Positions 33,963 through 45,027 of a DNA stretch of 64,000 nt are shown here, piece by piece. Within the stretch, counting starts at the first letter, position 1. Each line of letters opens with the position of its first letter. The notes below the pieces were generated by a model, which was given only the letters and a program-made list of their open reading frames with translations, searched no databases and was not told the origin of the DNA. A program made the translations under genes and the position numbers. Location of the stretch: the NCBI GenBank assembly GCA_965240325.2, contig OZ251226.1, forward strand, positions 1,674,001 through 1,738,000, in the 5' to 3' direction. The stretch is from Rebecca billardiae RCC1528. Taxonomy: Eukaryota > Haptophyta.

Positions 33963-36900
33963 TGGCGGAGCCGCCGGGTGGCGACATGCGTGACCAGCTC
34001 CCGCCGCGAGCTCTCGTCCTCAAGCCGCAGGACCTCCGCACGGCCATCTCCGTTCTTGTGGTCATGGTCACGTCGAAGCCGGACATGGACGTCGCGCTCG
34101 CGTTCTCCAACCCGTCCTCGCCCCTCGAGCCGGGCAAGGACGATACCGGCGCGGACAAGCCCATCGTCTGCCCCCCGTCCACCGCCGCCGCCACCATCCA
34201 GGCCAAGCAGCTGCGCACGCAGGCTTTCATCGTGCAGTTGCTTCTCAAGGCGGTCGCTCCTCGCATCCTCGACCCGATCATCGCGCAGTTGCAGCACTCG
34301 GGTCTCGGGCTCGAGCTGTCTCATCTCGTCAACGCGCTCAACGTGCGCTGCAACAGCTCCCGCCCCTCCTCGCTCGTCGCCAAGCTGTACGCCCTGCTCT
34401 CGATCAAGCTGTCGCCGAGCGAGAGCTTCCACACCTTTGCTGCTCGTGTGATGTCCAACGCCACGGAGCTGCGCGGCGTCGAGATCAAGGACGACATCTT
34501 CACGCTCGTCGTCATCCTCGTGAACCTCTACGGCCGCAACCCGTCCTTCGTCAGCTCGGTGATCGCGACGATGAACGACCAGCCCATCTCTGTGGAGGAT
34601 CTCATCGAGCGCGTGCACGATCTCGACCGCGTCGCCGCCGCCGCCAACGGCACGAACCCCAACCGCCAGGCCGTCAACGCGCTCACCTCCAAGGGCCAGC
34701 CCGGCGCATCCATGCCTCCTACCCCGTGCAAGTACTGCGGCGGCATGCACTGGAACCGCGACTGCCCGAACCGCCCCCAGACGTCCACCTCGCGCTCCTC
34801 GGGCGCGACGCCCGCAGCCGACGCTCGCTCCGGCGGCGCGCGCCGCCCGACTCACAAGTCCAACAAGCTCCAGCGCGTGCCCTCCGCGCCCTCGCAGTCG
34901 CAGCCGCAGCCGACGCCGCAGCGGGCGAAGCCGTCGGCGACCACGACGCGCGTGCGGCTCATCCAGGACGGCACGCCGACGCTCAACGCCATCTCCATCT
35001 CGGGCTCGGCGTCAGGCCCCAACTCGCAGCCGGCGGCGACCGACGCCGACGCGCCGCCGCCGCCGCCCGCCAACTCGCAGCCGCCCGCCGACTCGCCGCT
35101 GTCGCGGGCGCGCTTCAACTCGCTGCCGACGCTCGTCCTCACGCCGTCGTCGCGGCAGCCCGCCGGCGCGCCGCCGCCGCCGCCGGCGCCCGCCAACTCG
35201 CCGCCGCCCGCCGACCCGCAGCTGTCGCGGGCGCACTCCAACTCGCAGCCGGCGCTCACCAACACGCCGCCGCTGCCGCCGCCCGCCGACTCGCAGCAGC
35301 CGGCGCTGTCGCTCATCGACCAGCAGCCGGCGCTCTACTCGCCGCCGCCGCCACTGTTCGACCCGCCGACGCAGGCCAGCTCGCCGCCGCCGCCCTTCGG
35401 CCCGCCGTCGCCGCCGACGCAGGTCGACTCGCCGTCGCCGCCGGCGTCTGAGGCCGGCTCCCCGATCCAGCTCGCGACGGCGGCCGAGCTCGAGCGCGGC
35501 CAGAATGTGCTCATCATGGCGTTGCGCCAGTCCATCCGCAAGCCCGCCTCCTACGAGCCGTTCCACCTCAAGCCGTTCCGTCTCGCCAACCCCCCGGACG
35601 ACCGCGACGACTCCGCCTCCGACTCGGCCTCGGAGACGGACGATGAGCTGCCGGACCTTGTCCCGTGCACTCCCTCGTCCACGACCTCGGCTTCGGACGC
35701 GGCCTCGGACACGTCCGACGACTGCCCCAGCCTGGACGACGTCTCCACCGCGGGCAACTACACCTACCCGCTCGGCCACCTCGGCCAGCTCGCCGGAGAG
35801 CCGCTCACGCTCAGCCCGTACGAGTTCCTCGCCGCAGCCGCCGCGGCCGAGGCCGAGATCCATCGCGCACGGTCTTTCGGTGACGCCGGCGCCTACATCG
35901 ATGACCTGATCGTCCGGTACGAGCCGCCGCCGCCGCGGTTCAAGCACGAGGGTCGGCTCCGCGCGCTCTTCAAGTCCTCGCACGGTGCCTTCCTCTTCCT
36001 CGTCGCGCTCGCCGTCCTCGCCATCATCTCGATCCTCACCGCGGTCACCTGCTGCGCCCGCACCGGCCCGCCCATCATCTGCGGCGTCTCCCGCTCGTTT
36101 GACCCGATCAACCCGACCTGCATCCAGCAGCCGTTGCTCGCCGATCCGGAGGAGATTGAGAACGTGCACTCGACGATCTCCTTCGCCATCGGCACGCCGT
36201 TCACAGGCGACATCGCCCAGGCGAGCATCTCGATCATGATCGACACCGGCGCGGACACCACCATCGCCTCGACCGCGTTCTCTCGGTTTGCCGCCAAGTC
36301 CTTCCGCCAGTTCTCGGAGGCGCGCGCGGCGAACGGCACGCGGATCAAGATCAACACCTCGGCCTCGTTCGCCCTCGGCATGCGCTCGATCGACGGCGAC
36401 CTCATCACGCTGCCGCTCATGGACGTCCCGCTCTCTCCAGACGTCCCGGGCTTCTACATGAGCGACACTTGGCTGACCCGCCTCGGCATCTCGTTCATCT
36501 CGCTCGCGGCGCCGACCACCTTCATGTCCGGCGCCACCCCGATCCACGCGCAGGGCGGCCGGTACCTGCTGTACGGCGACAAGCTCGTTCCTCTGCACGG
36601 CCGCGATCTCGCATGCGCCGTCTTCATCCCGGACGACGACTCGCCGTCGCCCACCATCGCCGCGTCCGGCCTCCACGTGCCGCCCGCCCCGCTCCAGTCT
36701 TCGCTGCCGCCGCCGCCGGCGCAGCCGCCCACGTCCGACGGCGCTCTCGTCATCGTGACCATGGACCAGGCCTCGCAGACCGCCGACCTCGCGCCGGACG
36801 ACGACACGTTCTGCGACGAGTGCTGCGTCGAGTTCAAGGACACCGACGAGCTCTCGCGCGTCGCTCACCTCCGGCTCGGCCACGCTCACGCAGCTGCCGT

Positions 36901-39718
36901 CAACCGCACGCTCGCCGCATCCAAGCACCTCGGCGCGCGCAACCTCAAGTCGGACTGCTCGTGCGCGCTCGCCAAGATGAAGCGCAACTCGTTCACGTCC
37001 ACGTCGCCCCGCTCGGAGAAGGCGTTCGTGCTCGTCCATGTCGACGTCGCCGGCTACGTCGACGGCAAGTTCATCGTGAACCCGGACGATTTTGCCAAGT
37101 TCTACGTGATCGTGTTTGTCGACGACTACACCCGGGCCGGCTTCATCTACTTCCTCGACCGCCGCTCGGACGCACCGGAGGCGATGCGACGCTTCATCGA
37201 CGACATGTCGGTCTACGGCCACACCGTCAGCCGCTTCCGCGTCGACGGCGCCCCCGAGCTCAACTCGACCGACTGGGAGGGCATCTGCCGCGCGCACGGC
37301 ATCGCCCCCAACCAGGTCACGCCGCCCGACACGCCGCAGCACAACCCGATCGCCGAGCGCTTCATCCAGACGCTCTTCAACGCGGCGCGCTCGATCCTGT
37401 TCCACTCCAAGCTGCGCATCGACGCCTACGCCAAGGACGCGCTGCGCCACGCCGCGTACATCATCCGCCGCATCGCCACGCCGGTGACGTTCGACAAGAC
37501 GCCGTTCGAGCTGCTGCGCGGCTTCCCGCCAGATCTCGCTCAGCTGCGTGTCTTCGGCTGCGTCGCCTACGTCGTGCCGCCGAACACGCACTTCAAGAAG
37601 CTCGACCCGCGCGCCGTCATGGGCGTCTACGTCGGCCACGGCGACGACGGCCACATGGTGAACGTCCCGCCCAAGAACCGCACGCGCTACACGAAGGCGA
37701 TCATCGTACGCGTGCCCGGCGACGGCCAGATCGTCCCGGACATGTTCATCATCTCGCACCACGTGCGCTTCGACGAGGACACGCTCTACGTCGACCACCC
37801 CGACGCCGCTCACATCGCGCGCGACCCGCTCGCCGCCGCGCCGCAGCTGCCGCCGACGTCGCCGCCGCTCGACCTCCATGCTGCCGATGTGGGTAATGGG
37901 GGAAGTTCCCACGGCGCCGTCCGGCGCCGCGATGGCGCTGGCGCATTCGGACACGCTGAGCGGGTGGGGGACGCACCGCACGCCTACGTCGGAGACGCTG
38001 ACGACGACGCCGCCGGCGCCGAGGACTCCCTCGATGTCGACAACGCGCTCAACGACGACGACCCGCCCTCATCTCGCACGCGCGCGCGCGCACACGTCAA
38101 CTCGGTCGCGTCGCCGACTTACTCCAAGCTGCCGCGCATCTACGCGCTCCTGCTCGCCATCGGACTCTCGGACACGCCGACGGCGGTGCAAGCACTCAAC
38201 GGCCCGCATGCGACGCAGTTCGCCGCCGCTCTCGACGCCGAGTACGCCTCCATCCTGGCCAACGACACGTGGGTGGAGGTGCCGCGCAAGCCGGGGATGC
38301 GCACGCTGAAGGCGGCGCCCGTGTTCAACATCAAGCGCGACAAGAAGGGCAACATCAAGCGGTTCAAGGCCCGCGTCGTGGGCAAGGGCTTCACGCAGAT
38401 CGAGGGCATCGACTACGACGAGACCTTCTCCTCGGTCGTCCGCTACGAGACCCTCAAGATGATCATCGCCATCGCCGCGGCCAAGCAGCGCCGCCTCTTC
38501 CACGGCGACTTCACGACGGCGTACCTCAACGCGCCGATCGACTACGAGATCTACCTCGAGCTGCCGCTCGGGTACAAGCCGAAGACGAAGGGCGACGTCG
38601 TGCTGCGCCTCCTCAAGAGCCTCTACGGTCTCAAGCAGTCCGGCCGCAACTGGCGTCTCATGATCGACGACTGGATGAAGGAGTACGGGTTCGCGCAGAG
38701 CCAGGCCGACCCGTGCCTCTATGTCCTCAACACGCAGTCGGGCATCATCGCCGTGTGCATCTACGTGGACGACATGCTCATCCTCGACGACAGCGACGAC
38801 CCGACCGCCTGCGACCACTTCATCTCGAAGATCACATCCTCGTACAAGATGACCATCACGGCCGACATCGACGGCTACCTGTCGGCCACGCTCACGCGCT
38901 CCAAGGACGGCATCATGGTGACCGTCACCAAGAACATCCTCGAGCTCCTCGAGAAGACGGGCTTCATGAACTGCAACACGTCCGACACGCCGATGACCGA
39001 GGGCCTCAAGCTCGGCCCGTGCTCCGAGTCAGACGCGCTCGACGCGGAGACGACGACGTTCTTCCGCTCCGTGGTCGGCTCGCTCATCCACATCACGCAG
39101 TTTCGCCCGGACATCGCCTACGCCGTCGGCACGCTCACCCACTTCATGTCCAAGCCGGGCAAGAAGCACCTCGAGGCTGCCAAGCGCGTCATCCGCTACC
39201 TCGCCGGCACGCCGAACCACGGCCTCTTCTTCCGCTCGGGCTCGGACGTCATGCTCGTCGCGTACGTGGACGCCGACTACGCCAACGACCTCCACGACGA
39301 GCGCAAGTCTGTCACCGGCTACGTGATGCACCTCTGCGGCTCGACGGTGAGCGGCCGCCGCGAGAAGCAGCGCACGACGGCTCTGAGCTCGACCGAAGCT
39401 GAGTACATGGCCGTCACCTCCGCCGGCAAGGAGATCATCTTCATGCGCAAGCTGCTCACCGACCTCGGCTACCCGCAGCTCGCGCCGACCAAGCTCTTCG
39501 AGGACAACAAGGCGGTGGTGGACCTCACGGACAACGAGAAGTACCACAACCGCACCAAGCACATCGACGTCCAGTACCACTGGAACCGTCAGCACGCCCG
39601 CGCCGGCACCTTCAAGCTCTTCTTGATCCCCGGCACCGAGAACCCGGCCGACATCATGACCAAGCCGCTCGGCCCGGCCGCCTTCCTCAAACTTCGTGCT
39701 CAGATCCTGGGCATGTAA
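33962..39718 (+). CDS. Copia Gag-Pol polyprotein
   Basis: A single 1,918-aa frame with no gag/pol frameshift. Gag helices occupy about 1-240, then a zinc knuckle CKYCGGMHWNRDC (about 256-268; spacing C-x2-C-x3-H-x4-C, one residue shorter than usual). A long Pro/Ser/Ala-rich spacer (about 300-560) is followed by an acidic segment and a strongly hydrophobic stretch AFLFLVALAVLAIISILTAV (about 678-700). Next come the aspartic protease D761-T-G-A, pre-integrase and integrase (HLRLGH, VDVAGYVDG, VDGAPELN, AERFIQ supplying the D-D-E acids), reverse transcriptase (RFKARVVGKGFTQ, GDFTTAYLNAPID, Y1601-V-D-D), RNase H (VDADYAND, ALSSTEAEYMA) and the ADIMTKPL terminus. All catalytic residues I can check are present, so the element may be autonomous. 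Confidence 0.96.
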   Translation: MAEPPGGDMRDQLPPRALVLKPQDLRTAISVLVVMVTSKPDMDVALAFSNPSSPLEPGKDDTGADKPIVCPPSTAAATIQAKQLRTQAFIVQLLLKAVAPRILDPIIAQLQHSGLGLELSHLVNALNVRCNSSRPSSLVAKLYALLSIKLSPSESFHTFAARVMSNATELRGVEIKDDIFTLVVILVNLYGRNPSFVSSVIATMNDQPISVEDLIERVHDLDRVAAAANGTNPNRQAVNALTSKGQPGASMPPTPCKYCGGMHWNRDCPNRPQTSTSRSSGATPAADARSGGARRPTHKSNKLQRVPSAPSQSQPQPTPQRAKPSATTTRVRLIQDGTPTLNAISISGSASGPNSQPAATDADAPPPPPANSQPPADSPLSRARFNSLPTLVLTPSSRQPAGAPPPPPAPANSPPPADPQLSRAHSNSQPALTNTPPLPPPADSQQPALSLIDQQPALYSPPPPLFDPPTQASSPPPPFGPPSPPTQVDSPSPPASEAGSPIQLATAAELERGQNVLIMALRQSIRKPASYEPFHLKPFRLANPPDDRDDSASDSASETDDELPDLVPCTPSSTTSASDAASDTSDDCPSLDDVSTAGNYTYPLGHLGQLAGEPLTLSPYEFLAAAAAAEAEIHRARSFGDAGAYIDDLIVRYEPPPPRFKHEGRLRALFKSSHGAFLFLVALAVLAIISILTAVTCCARTGPPIICGVSRSFDPINPTCIQQPLLADPEEIENVHSTISFAIGTPFTGDIAQASISIMIDTGADTTIASTAFSRFAAKSFRQFSEARAANGTRIKINTSASFALGMRSIDGDLITLPLMDVPLSPDVPGFYMSDTWLTRLGISFISLAAPTTFMSGATPIHAQGGRYLLYGDKLVPLHGRDLACAVFIPDDDSPSPTIAASGLHVPPAPLQSSLPPPPAQPPTSDGALVIVTMDQASQTADLAPDDDTFCDECCVEFKDTDELSRVAHLRLGHAHAAAVNRTLAASKHLGARNLKSDCSCALAKMKRNSFTSTSPRSEKAFVLVHVDVAGYVDGKFIVNPDDFAKFYVIVFVDDYTRAGFIYFLDRRSDAPEAMRRFIDDMSVYGHTVSRFRVDGAPELNSTDWEGICRAHGIAPNQVTPPDTPQHNPIAERFIQTLFNAARSILFHSKLRIDAYAKDALRHAAYIIRRIATPVTFDKTPFELLRGFPPDLAQLRVFGCVAYVVPPNTHFKKLDPRAVMGVYVGHGDDGHMVNVPPKNRTRYTKAIIVRVPGDGQIVPDMFIISHHVRFDEDTLYVDHPDAAHIARDPLAAAPQLPPTSPPLDLHAADVGNGGSSHGAVRRRDGAGAFGHAERVGDAPHAYVGDADDDAAGAEDSLDVDNALNDDDPPSSRTRARAHVNSVASPTYSKLPRIYALLLAIGLSDTPTAVQALNGPHATQFAAALDAEYASILANDTWVEVPRKPGMRTLKAAPVFNIKRDKKGNIKRFKARVVGKGFTQIEGIDYDETFSSVVRYETLKMIIAIAAAKQRRLFHGDFTTAYLNAPIDYEIYLELPLGYKPKTKGDVVLRLLKSLYGLKQSGRNWRLMIDDWMKEYGFAQSQADPCLYVLNTQSGIIAVCIYVDDMLILDDSDDPTACDHFISKITSSYKMTITADIDGYLSATLTRSKDGIMVTVTKNILELLEKTGFMNCNTSDTPMTEGLKLGPCSESDALDAETTTFFRSVVGSLIHITQFRPDIAYAVGTLTHFMSKPGKKHLEAAKRVIRYLAGTPNHGLFFRSGSDVMLVAYVDADYANDLHDERKSVTGYVMHLCGSTVSGRREKQRTTALSSTEAEYMAVTSAGKEIIFMRKLLTDLGYPQLAPTKLFEDNKAVVDLTDNEKYHNRTKHIDVQYHWNRQHARAGTFKLFLIPGTENPADIMTKPLGPAAFLKLRAQILGM

Positions 39719-39984
39719 GGCCTCGCCGCATACACGAAGTCCCAGTGCTACATCGGTCGCCGCTCGTCGGACGCACATTGACCTCACGTTGTCTCTTCTG
39801 AACGGAGACGCTGCCGGCACCGACTCGCCCGACTTCTACATCGTCTACTCGGACAACCGCTCCGACGCATGCATCCCATACGGCAACATCGCATCATCTA
39901 CAATCACACGATGGTCGCACGTCTACACCCAGTCCCTTCGGGTCGACCAGGTTTCGTACGACCACCGCTGCGATTGGGTGGGGG

Positions 39985-40706
<722 letters not shown>

Positions 40707-42011
40707 TCAGGACTGAATTGGCCGCTGATTGCTGCTGGACTCATTTGTCATTTGCAACCAGCTGCCCATACGGAGAGTCTCGACCGGGACGCGCTCAGCA
40801 AGTCGTGGCCACACTGAGCGCACCATATCCTCAGTCGCGTGCGCGGCGGTACCGAGGCCAGAGACGAAGCGGACACGATGGCCGGGCGCGTTGCTGATGG
40901 TGCACTGGCCATTGTTCTTGTGGGCCACCGCTCGATGCGCTTTCCCAACCCCGACGACGGGCAGGGTCGCTGCACGGCCGTGCCCTTGCCTGTACTTCTT
41001 CAGCTTGCACTCGGCAAGCGAGCGCGAGTAGTAGTGGTAGAGCTGCAGGTCTCCGTAATCATCGAGCTTGCTTTCCTCCAACTGAGCCACGTCCACGCCA
41101 AGCGGCCACTGGGCGCCTGCCTTCCGGAATTTCCGGTACAAGCCTAACCAGGGGTACCCAAAGGCGCACAGCCTGTTCGCTCTGAGCGAGGTGAGGGGTG
41201 CCGGGTAGTACTCATCATCCTTCAACGAGCCGTTGCTCACGTCAGCGGGAGGGTACAGCTCGATCACCAAGTGCCGCCACGCCCCGACGCCCCGGCCGAC
41301 GCGTATGATCGGCTTGCCGAAGCACGTTGCGTGTGCCCGGCCCGACCTGTCAGCCTCTGCCCGCATGTACGCTCGCGGCTCAAAGAAGAAAGGCCCAAGC
41401 GCCTGCGTCGGCGGCACCGGCGTCATTGGAACGCCTTTGGCTGAGCTCACGTCGTTAAAGGAGAGCCTGGGCATGATCAATCCAAGGATGTGATGAGGCA
41501 CTCTGCGGAGTACCGAGAGCAGACTCCACGCCTCCCAGTTGCTACCATGGCCGCGCCTGTAACGCGGGGGCCCAAAATGCATGTACTCGTCGCCGTCGGG
41601 AAACGTGAGCCAATCCACGTCTCGCGCGGCCTCTGTCGTGCGGATGCAGTGGCCGCGGGCTTCGTCCTGGTTCCTGATACGCGTGGTGGTCCAAGGCAAC
41701 ACGCGTATGTACGTGTCCCACGACCGCAGCGCTTCGAGCCACGCAGCACTCTCCGGTGGGTCCACCGTGCGGTCGTCGATGTATACCCACGCGCTCTCGA
41801 CACCGATGAGCCGATGGTAGGCGAGGTGGTGGAAGAGGGTATGCTTCTCGTATTCGTACAGCGCGATGACGCAGATACGCACCAACGTGGCGTTCGGCTG
41901 CGTGAGCTGCACAGCATCCTTTGCAGCGGGTGTGATCGGCGCTTGCAGCCCCGACGCGCTCGCGAACGCCAGCGCGACGCCAACAGCACCCATCGTCAAG
42001 GCGCACACCAC
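40707..42011 (-). CDS. GT92 / Glyco_tranf_2_4-like glycosyltransferase
   Basis: An intronless 434-aa ORF. The N-terminus MVCALTMGAVGVALAFASASG is a signal peptide or type II anchor, placing the enzyme in the secretory pathway. The catalytic region has the pattern of GT92 (former DUF23) and Glyco_tranf_2_4 enzymes: VRICVIALYEYEKHTLFHHLAYHRLIGVESAWVYIDDRTVD, a basic segment, then DVDWLTFPDGDEYMHF with the D-G-D-E acidic metal-binding motif. PRLSFNDVSSAKG follows, and YHYYSRSLAECKLKKYRQG (about 320-340) resembles the H-Y-x-x-K-S/R-x-E-E-F motif near the end of this fold. Donor and acceptor sugars cannot be predicted. It sits between a retrotransposon and a duplicated pseudogene and has lower GC than the housekeeping genes. 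Confidence 0.78.
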   Translation of the reverse strand: MVCALTMGAVGVALAFASASGLQAPITPAAKDAVQLTQPNATLVRICVIALYEYEKHTLFHHLAYHRLIGVESAWVYIDDRTVDPPESAAWLEALRSWDTYIRVLPWTTTRIRNQDEARGHCIRTTEAARDVDWLTFPDGDEYMHFGPPRYRRGHGSNWEAWSLLSVLRRVPHHILGLIMPRLSFNDVSSAKGVPMTPVPPTQALGPFFFEPRAYMRAEADRSGRAHATCFGKPIIRVGRGVGAWRHLVIELYPPADVSNGSLKDDEYYPAPLTSLRANRLCAFGYPWLGLYRKFRKAGAQWPLGVDVAQLEESKLDDYGDLQLYHYYSRSLAECKLKKYRQGHGRAATLPVVGVGKAHRAVAHKNNGQCTISNAPGHRVRFVSGLGTAAHATEDMVRSVWPRLAERVPVETLRMGSWLQMTNESSSNQRPIQS

Positions 42012-42683
42012 TCTTGATCACCGCCGACGTATCTATGACGATAGTTACGTACCCCATTCTCCCCTCGAGCTACTGTAACCAAGTGTGCACGTTGCAACAT
42101 AGTAAAAACTGTACGGCCCTTGCTTGATGAGTTGCCTCTGAGCAAGCGCGGCGGTCTCTGAGCTAGCGTAAATACTTGTAAGTTGTAATTGGTAAGTCCA
42201 CCATATGCCAATTGCAATCACTGCAAGGCGACATCTTGCGTGACGAGCTGATGGTCAGATGGAGCTGACGACATGCTTCGTCCCTGACGGTGAGGAGCAG
42301 TGAAGTAAGATAGTGCGCCGTAATTCAAGAATCTGACCGGCCGCCTCAAACTACAGTAACGCCGAGTTACGTATGTGCCGTCAGCTAAAACGTCGCCGAT
42401 TCGATCTCGTATTTGTGTAGTAGTACTAGACACACGTGCATCGTCGCCTCGGTGCGGGTGCATGCAATGGCTCCCCCCCCCCCCCCCCTCTGGAGGCGGG
42501 CCGTCCATGGCATACCCCCGCCCCCTCTGGAGGCGGGCTGTCCACAGTGGAGTGGTGTCAAGGCACTAGGTGTCTCTGTCAGTGGTTTGAGGTTGGGTGG
42601 GGGTGGTGGTTCGGGTTGGGGGCTGGCCTGCTAGCTAGTAGAGTTTCGCTAACACGCTCCCGGAGCCTGCTGTTGATGCCGCT
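42012..42683. other. Intergenic region with a dispersed short repeat and poly-C
   Basis: Holds repeat C copy 1 (about 42076-42113), a C homopolymer run near 42473-42488, and an imperfect duplication of CCCTCTGGAGGCGGGC at about 42487-42540. G/T-rich sequence at 42590-42630 resembles 48555-48590. No gene. Confidence 0.5.
42076..42113 (+). repeat. Dispersed short repeat C, copy 1
   Basis: AACCAAGTGTGCACGTT followed by an ACATAGTAAAAACTGTA variant. It recurs at 49133-49169 and, shorter, at about 59183-59212. Confidence 0.65.
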
Positions 42684-45027
42684 GGGGGAGCCGTGCGCCG
42701 CCATGATCTAGCTGCCGCCCGTCATATATCATCAGCATGTCATCGTCAAGTACGCGCAGCGTCCCACGCGACGCGACGGAACGGCCCGCCCGTGCGGCCC
42801 GCGAGCGGATGCACCGACCACGAAGGCGGCCGCGCGGCCGCGCTGGCGGCGGCTCGCGACAGCCGTGCGCGCGGCGGCGACTGCTCGTAGTCAGCAGAGG
42901 CGGACGACGACGAGACCAGAGCCGACTCGTCGAATGACGGTGGCCCTGGCGGCCAGTGCCGATCATGATGGCTGCTGCGCCTCCACGCCCCGCCCTGCCC
43001 CCTCGGCTCGTCGTCGTCCGCCAGCGGCGGCGGCTCCTCCGGCCGCGGCAGCGGGCGCAGCCCGGGCGTGGGGATGGCTGCGGGCTGCGGCGGGAAGAAC
43101 GCACGGCTCGGGCTGGCAGCGCGCGAGCGCCGGCCTGCGGGCGACCCCGCGCGTGCCGCTGGCGTACTGCTCGGCGCGAGCGTGCCGCGTGGCGCGCTCT
43201 GTGCCCGCGGCGGCGAGGCAGGCGGCCGCGGCGGCGGCGGAGCGGCGGCCGCCGCCCGCGCGCCGAGCGCGGCCCGCCTCCGGCCTCGCTCGGCGTCGAG
43301 CGCCCGCTGCGCGGCGCCCAGCTGCGCGCGCGCCCTCGCCAGCTCGGCCGCCGTGCGCGCCTGCGCCGCGCGTACCTGCTCGAGCTCGTCAGCAAGCGCG
43401 TGCGGCGGCGCGCGCGCGCGGGCGAGCTCCGATCGGGCCGCGGCCGCCTCGGCCTCGGCGCGGTCGAGCTCGCCCTCGAGCTCGCGACGCTCGGCGCCGG
43501 CGCGCAGCTCGCGCGAGAGCGCGAGGGCGGCGCTCTTCCGCTCGCGCGACGCCAGCGCCGCCTCCGCGGCCACCGCTCGCTGCGCGGCGGCCGCCGCGTC
43601 CTCGCGCGCGCGCGCCGTCGCCGCGGCCGCCGCGGCAGCCTCCCTCTCCGCGCGCGCGCGCGCCGCATCTGCCTTGGCCGCGAGCGCGCGCGCGCGGTCG
43701 GCCTGCGAGCGCGCGGCGGCGGCCTCGGAGTGCGCACGCGCCGCGAGCGCGGCGTGCTGCTCGGCTACGCGCGCACCGGCGTCGGCCGCGCCGGGCGACC
43801 TCGGCGGCTCGGCGGCGGCGTGGCCGGCGCGCGCGTTCGGGTCGGCGCGCGCGGCGCGCGCCGCGCGCTCGTGCGTCGCCGCGCGGCTGCGGTGGCGCTG
43901 CGCATCCGCACGCGCCTCGGCGAGCTGCTCGGTGAGGGAGGCGAGCTGCGCCTCGAGCAGCGCGCGGGGGAGCGGGCCGTCGGCCGAGTCCGCCTCGCTC
44001 CCATCGACCTCCGCCCCGCCGTCGTGCCCGCGTCTCGCAACGGCGTCGGCATCGGCGGCCGCGGCGGCGGCCGCGAGCGCGGCGCGCGCCGCCGACGCGT
44101 CGGCTGTCGCCTTTGCCGCCGCCCTACCGAGCGCGGCGCGGCGGGCGCGCTCCGAGTCGAGCGAGCGCTCGAGCAGGGCGACGCGGCGCGCCGCGTCGGC
44201 GCTCTCTCGCACCGCCTCGTCGCGCTCCGCGCGCGCGCTCGCCGCCGCCGCCGAGATCACCGCAGGCGCCTTGGCTGCGCGCGCCGCGCGCACGGCCGCG
44301 GCATCCGAGGCGGCACGCGCGACCGCGGCCGCGCGCGTGCCGGCAAGGGCGGCGAGCGCCTCGGCGGCGCGGGCGGCCTCCGCCGCTGCGGCCCAGCGAA
44401 GGAGCGCGCGGCTTGCGGAGAGCGCGGCGCTGCGCTCGAGCGCGCTGCCGATCAGCGCCGCGCCCGCCGCGTGCGAGCCGCGCGCGCGCGCGTCAGCCAC
44501 TGCAACGCGAACGTCTACGGCCGTGGCGGCGCGCTCGGCGACTGCGCGCGCGCGCGCGCAGTCTGCGCGGCCGGCGCGGTCGACGGCGCGCGCCCAGGTG
44601 CGCAGCGCGTGCGTGGCGGCGGCGCGCGGGCCTCGATCGGCGTCGAGCCGAGCAAGCACGCCAGCCGCCGCGCGCGCGCCGCACCCGCCGCCTCGATCGC
44701 CGCCGCCGCTCGCGCCCAGCTCAGCAGAGCGCGCGCCGCCGCGGCGCGCCGCGCCGCGCGCGCCTCGCGCACACGCAGAACATGCAGCGCGCACGCGGCG
44801 CCGCGCGGCGTGCGCGGGCGTGGCGGCGGCGGCGGGGCCGGCGGCGGCGGGTGCGCGGCGGTCGCCTCCGCCACCGCCGCCGCCGCCGCCTGCCGCGCGC
44901 CCTCCGCGTCGGCGCGCGCCAGGCTCAGCTGCTGCGTCAGCGAGCGCGCGCGCGCCGCGGCCGCCTCGCGCCGCGCCGCCTCCGCCGCGGTGCGCGCGCG
45001 CTCGGCCGTGAGATGGCGCTCGGCGTC
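42684..45027 (-). pseudogene. Truncated, frameshifted duplicate of the 3' end of the 52.4-59.0 kb coiled-coil gene
   Basis: About 2.34 kb aligns colinearly and at high identity with 52350-54706, in the same orientation. It includes the stop codon and about 60 bases beyond the gene. Homology stops abruptly at 45027, where the parent continues with GGCGGCGCG and this copy switches to TATCTTTTCCCC. The upstream two-thirds of the gene, including its start, is therefore missing. Near 44661 a 4-base deletion shifts the frame (parent RRLGGVLARLD; here the frame before the deletion reads RRLACLLGST). There is also an in-frame 6-base loss near 44560 and a 9-base loss near 43860. Any ORF starting in the neighbouring repeat A would read the wrong frame for its first part, so a functional product is unlikely. 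Confidence 0.85.

Noticed and set aside
35012-37981. A 989-codon minus-strand frame inside the retrotransposon
   Set aside because: Antisense shadow of Gag-Pol, low complexity.
42473-42488. Homopolymer C run
   Set aside because: Possible sequencing or assembly length error; no biological claim made.
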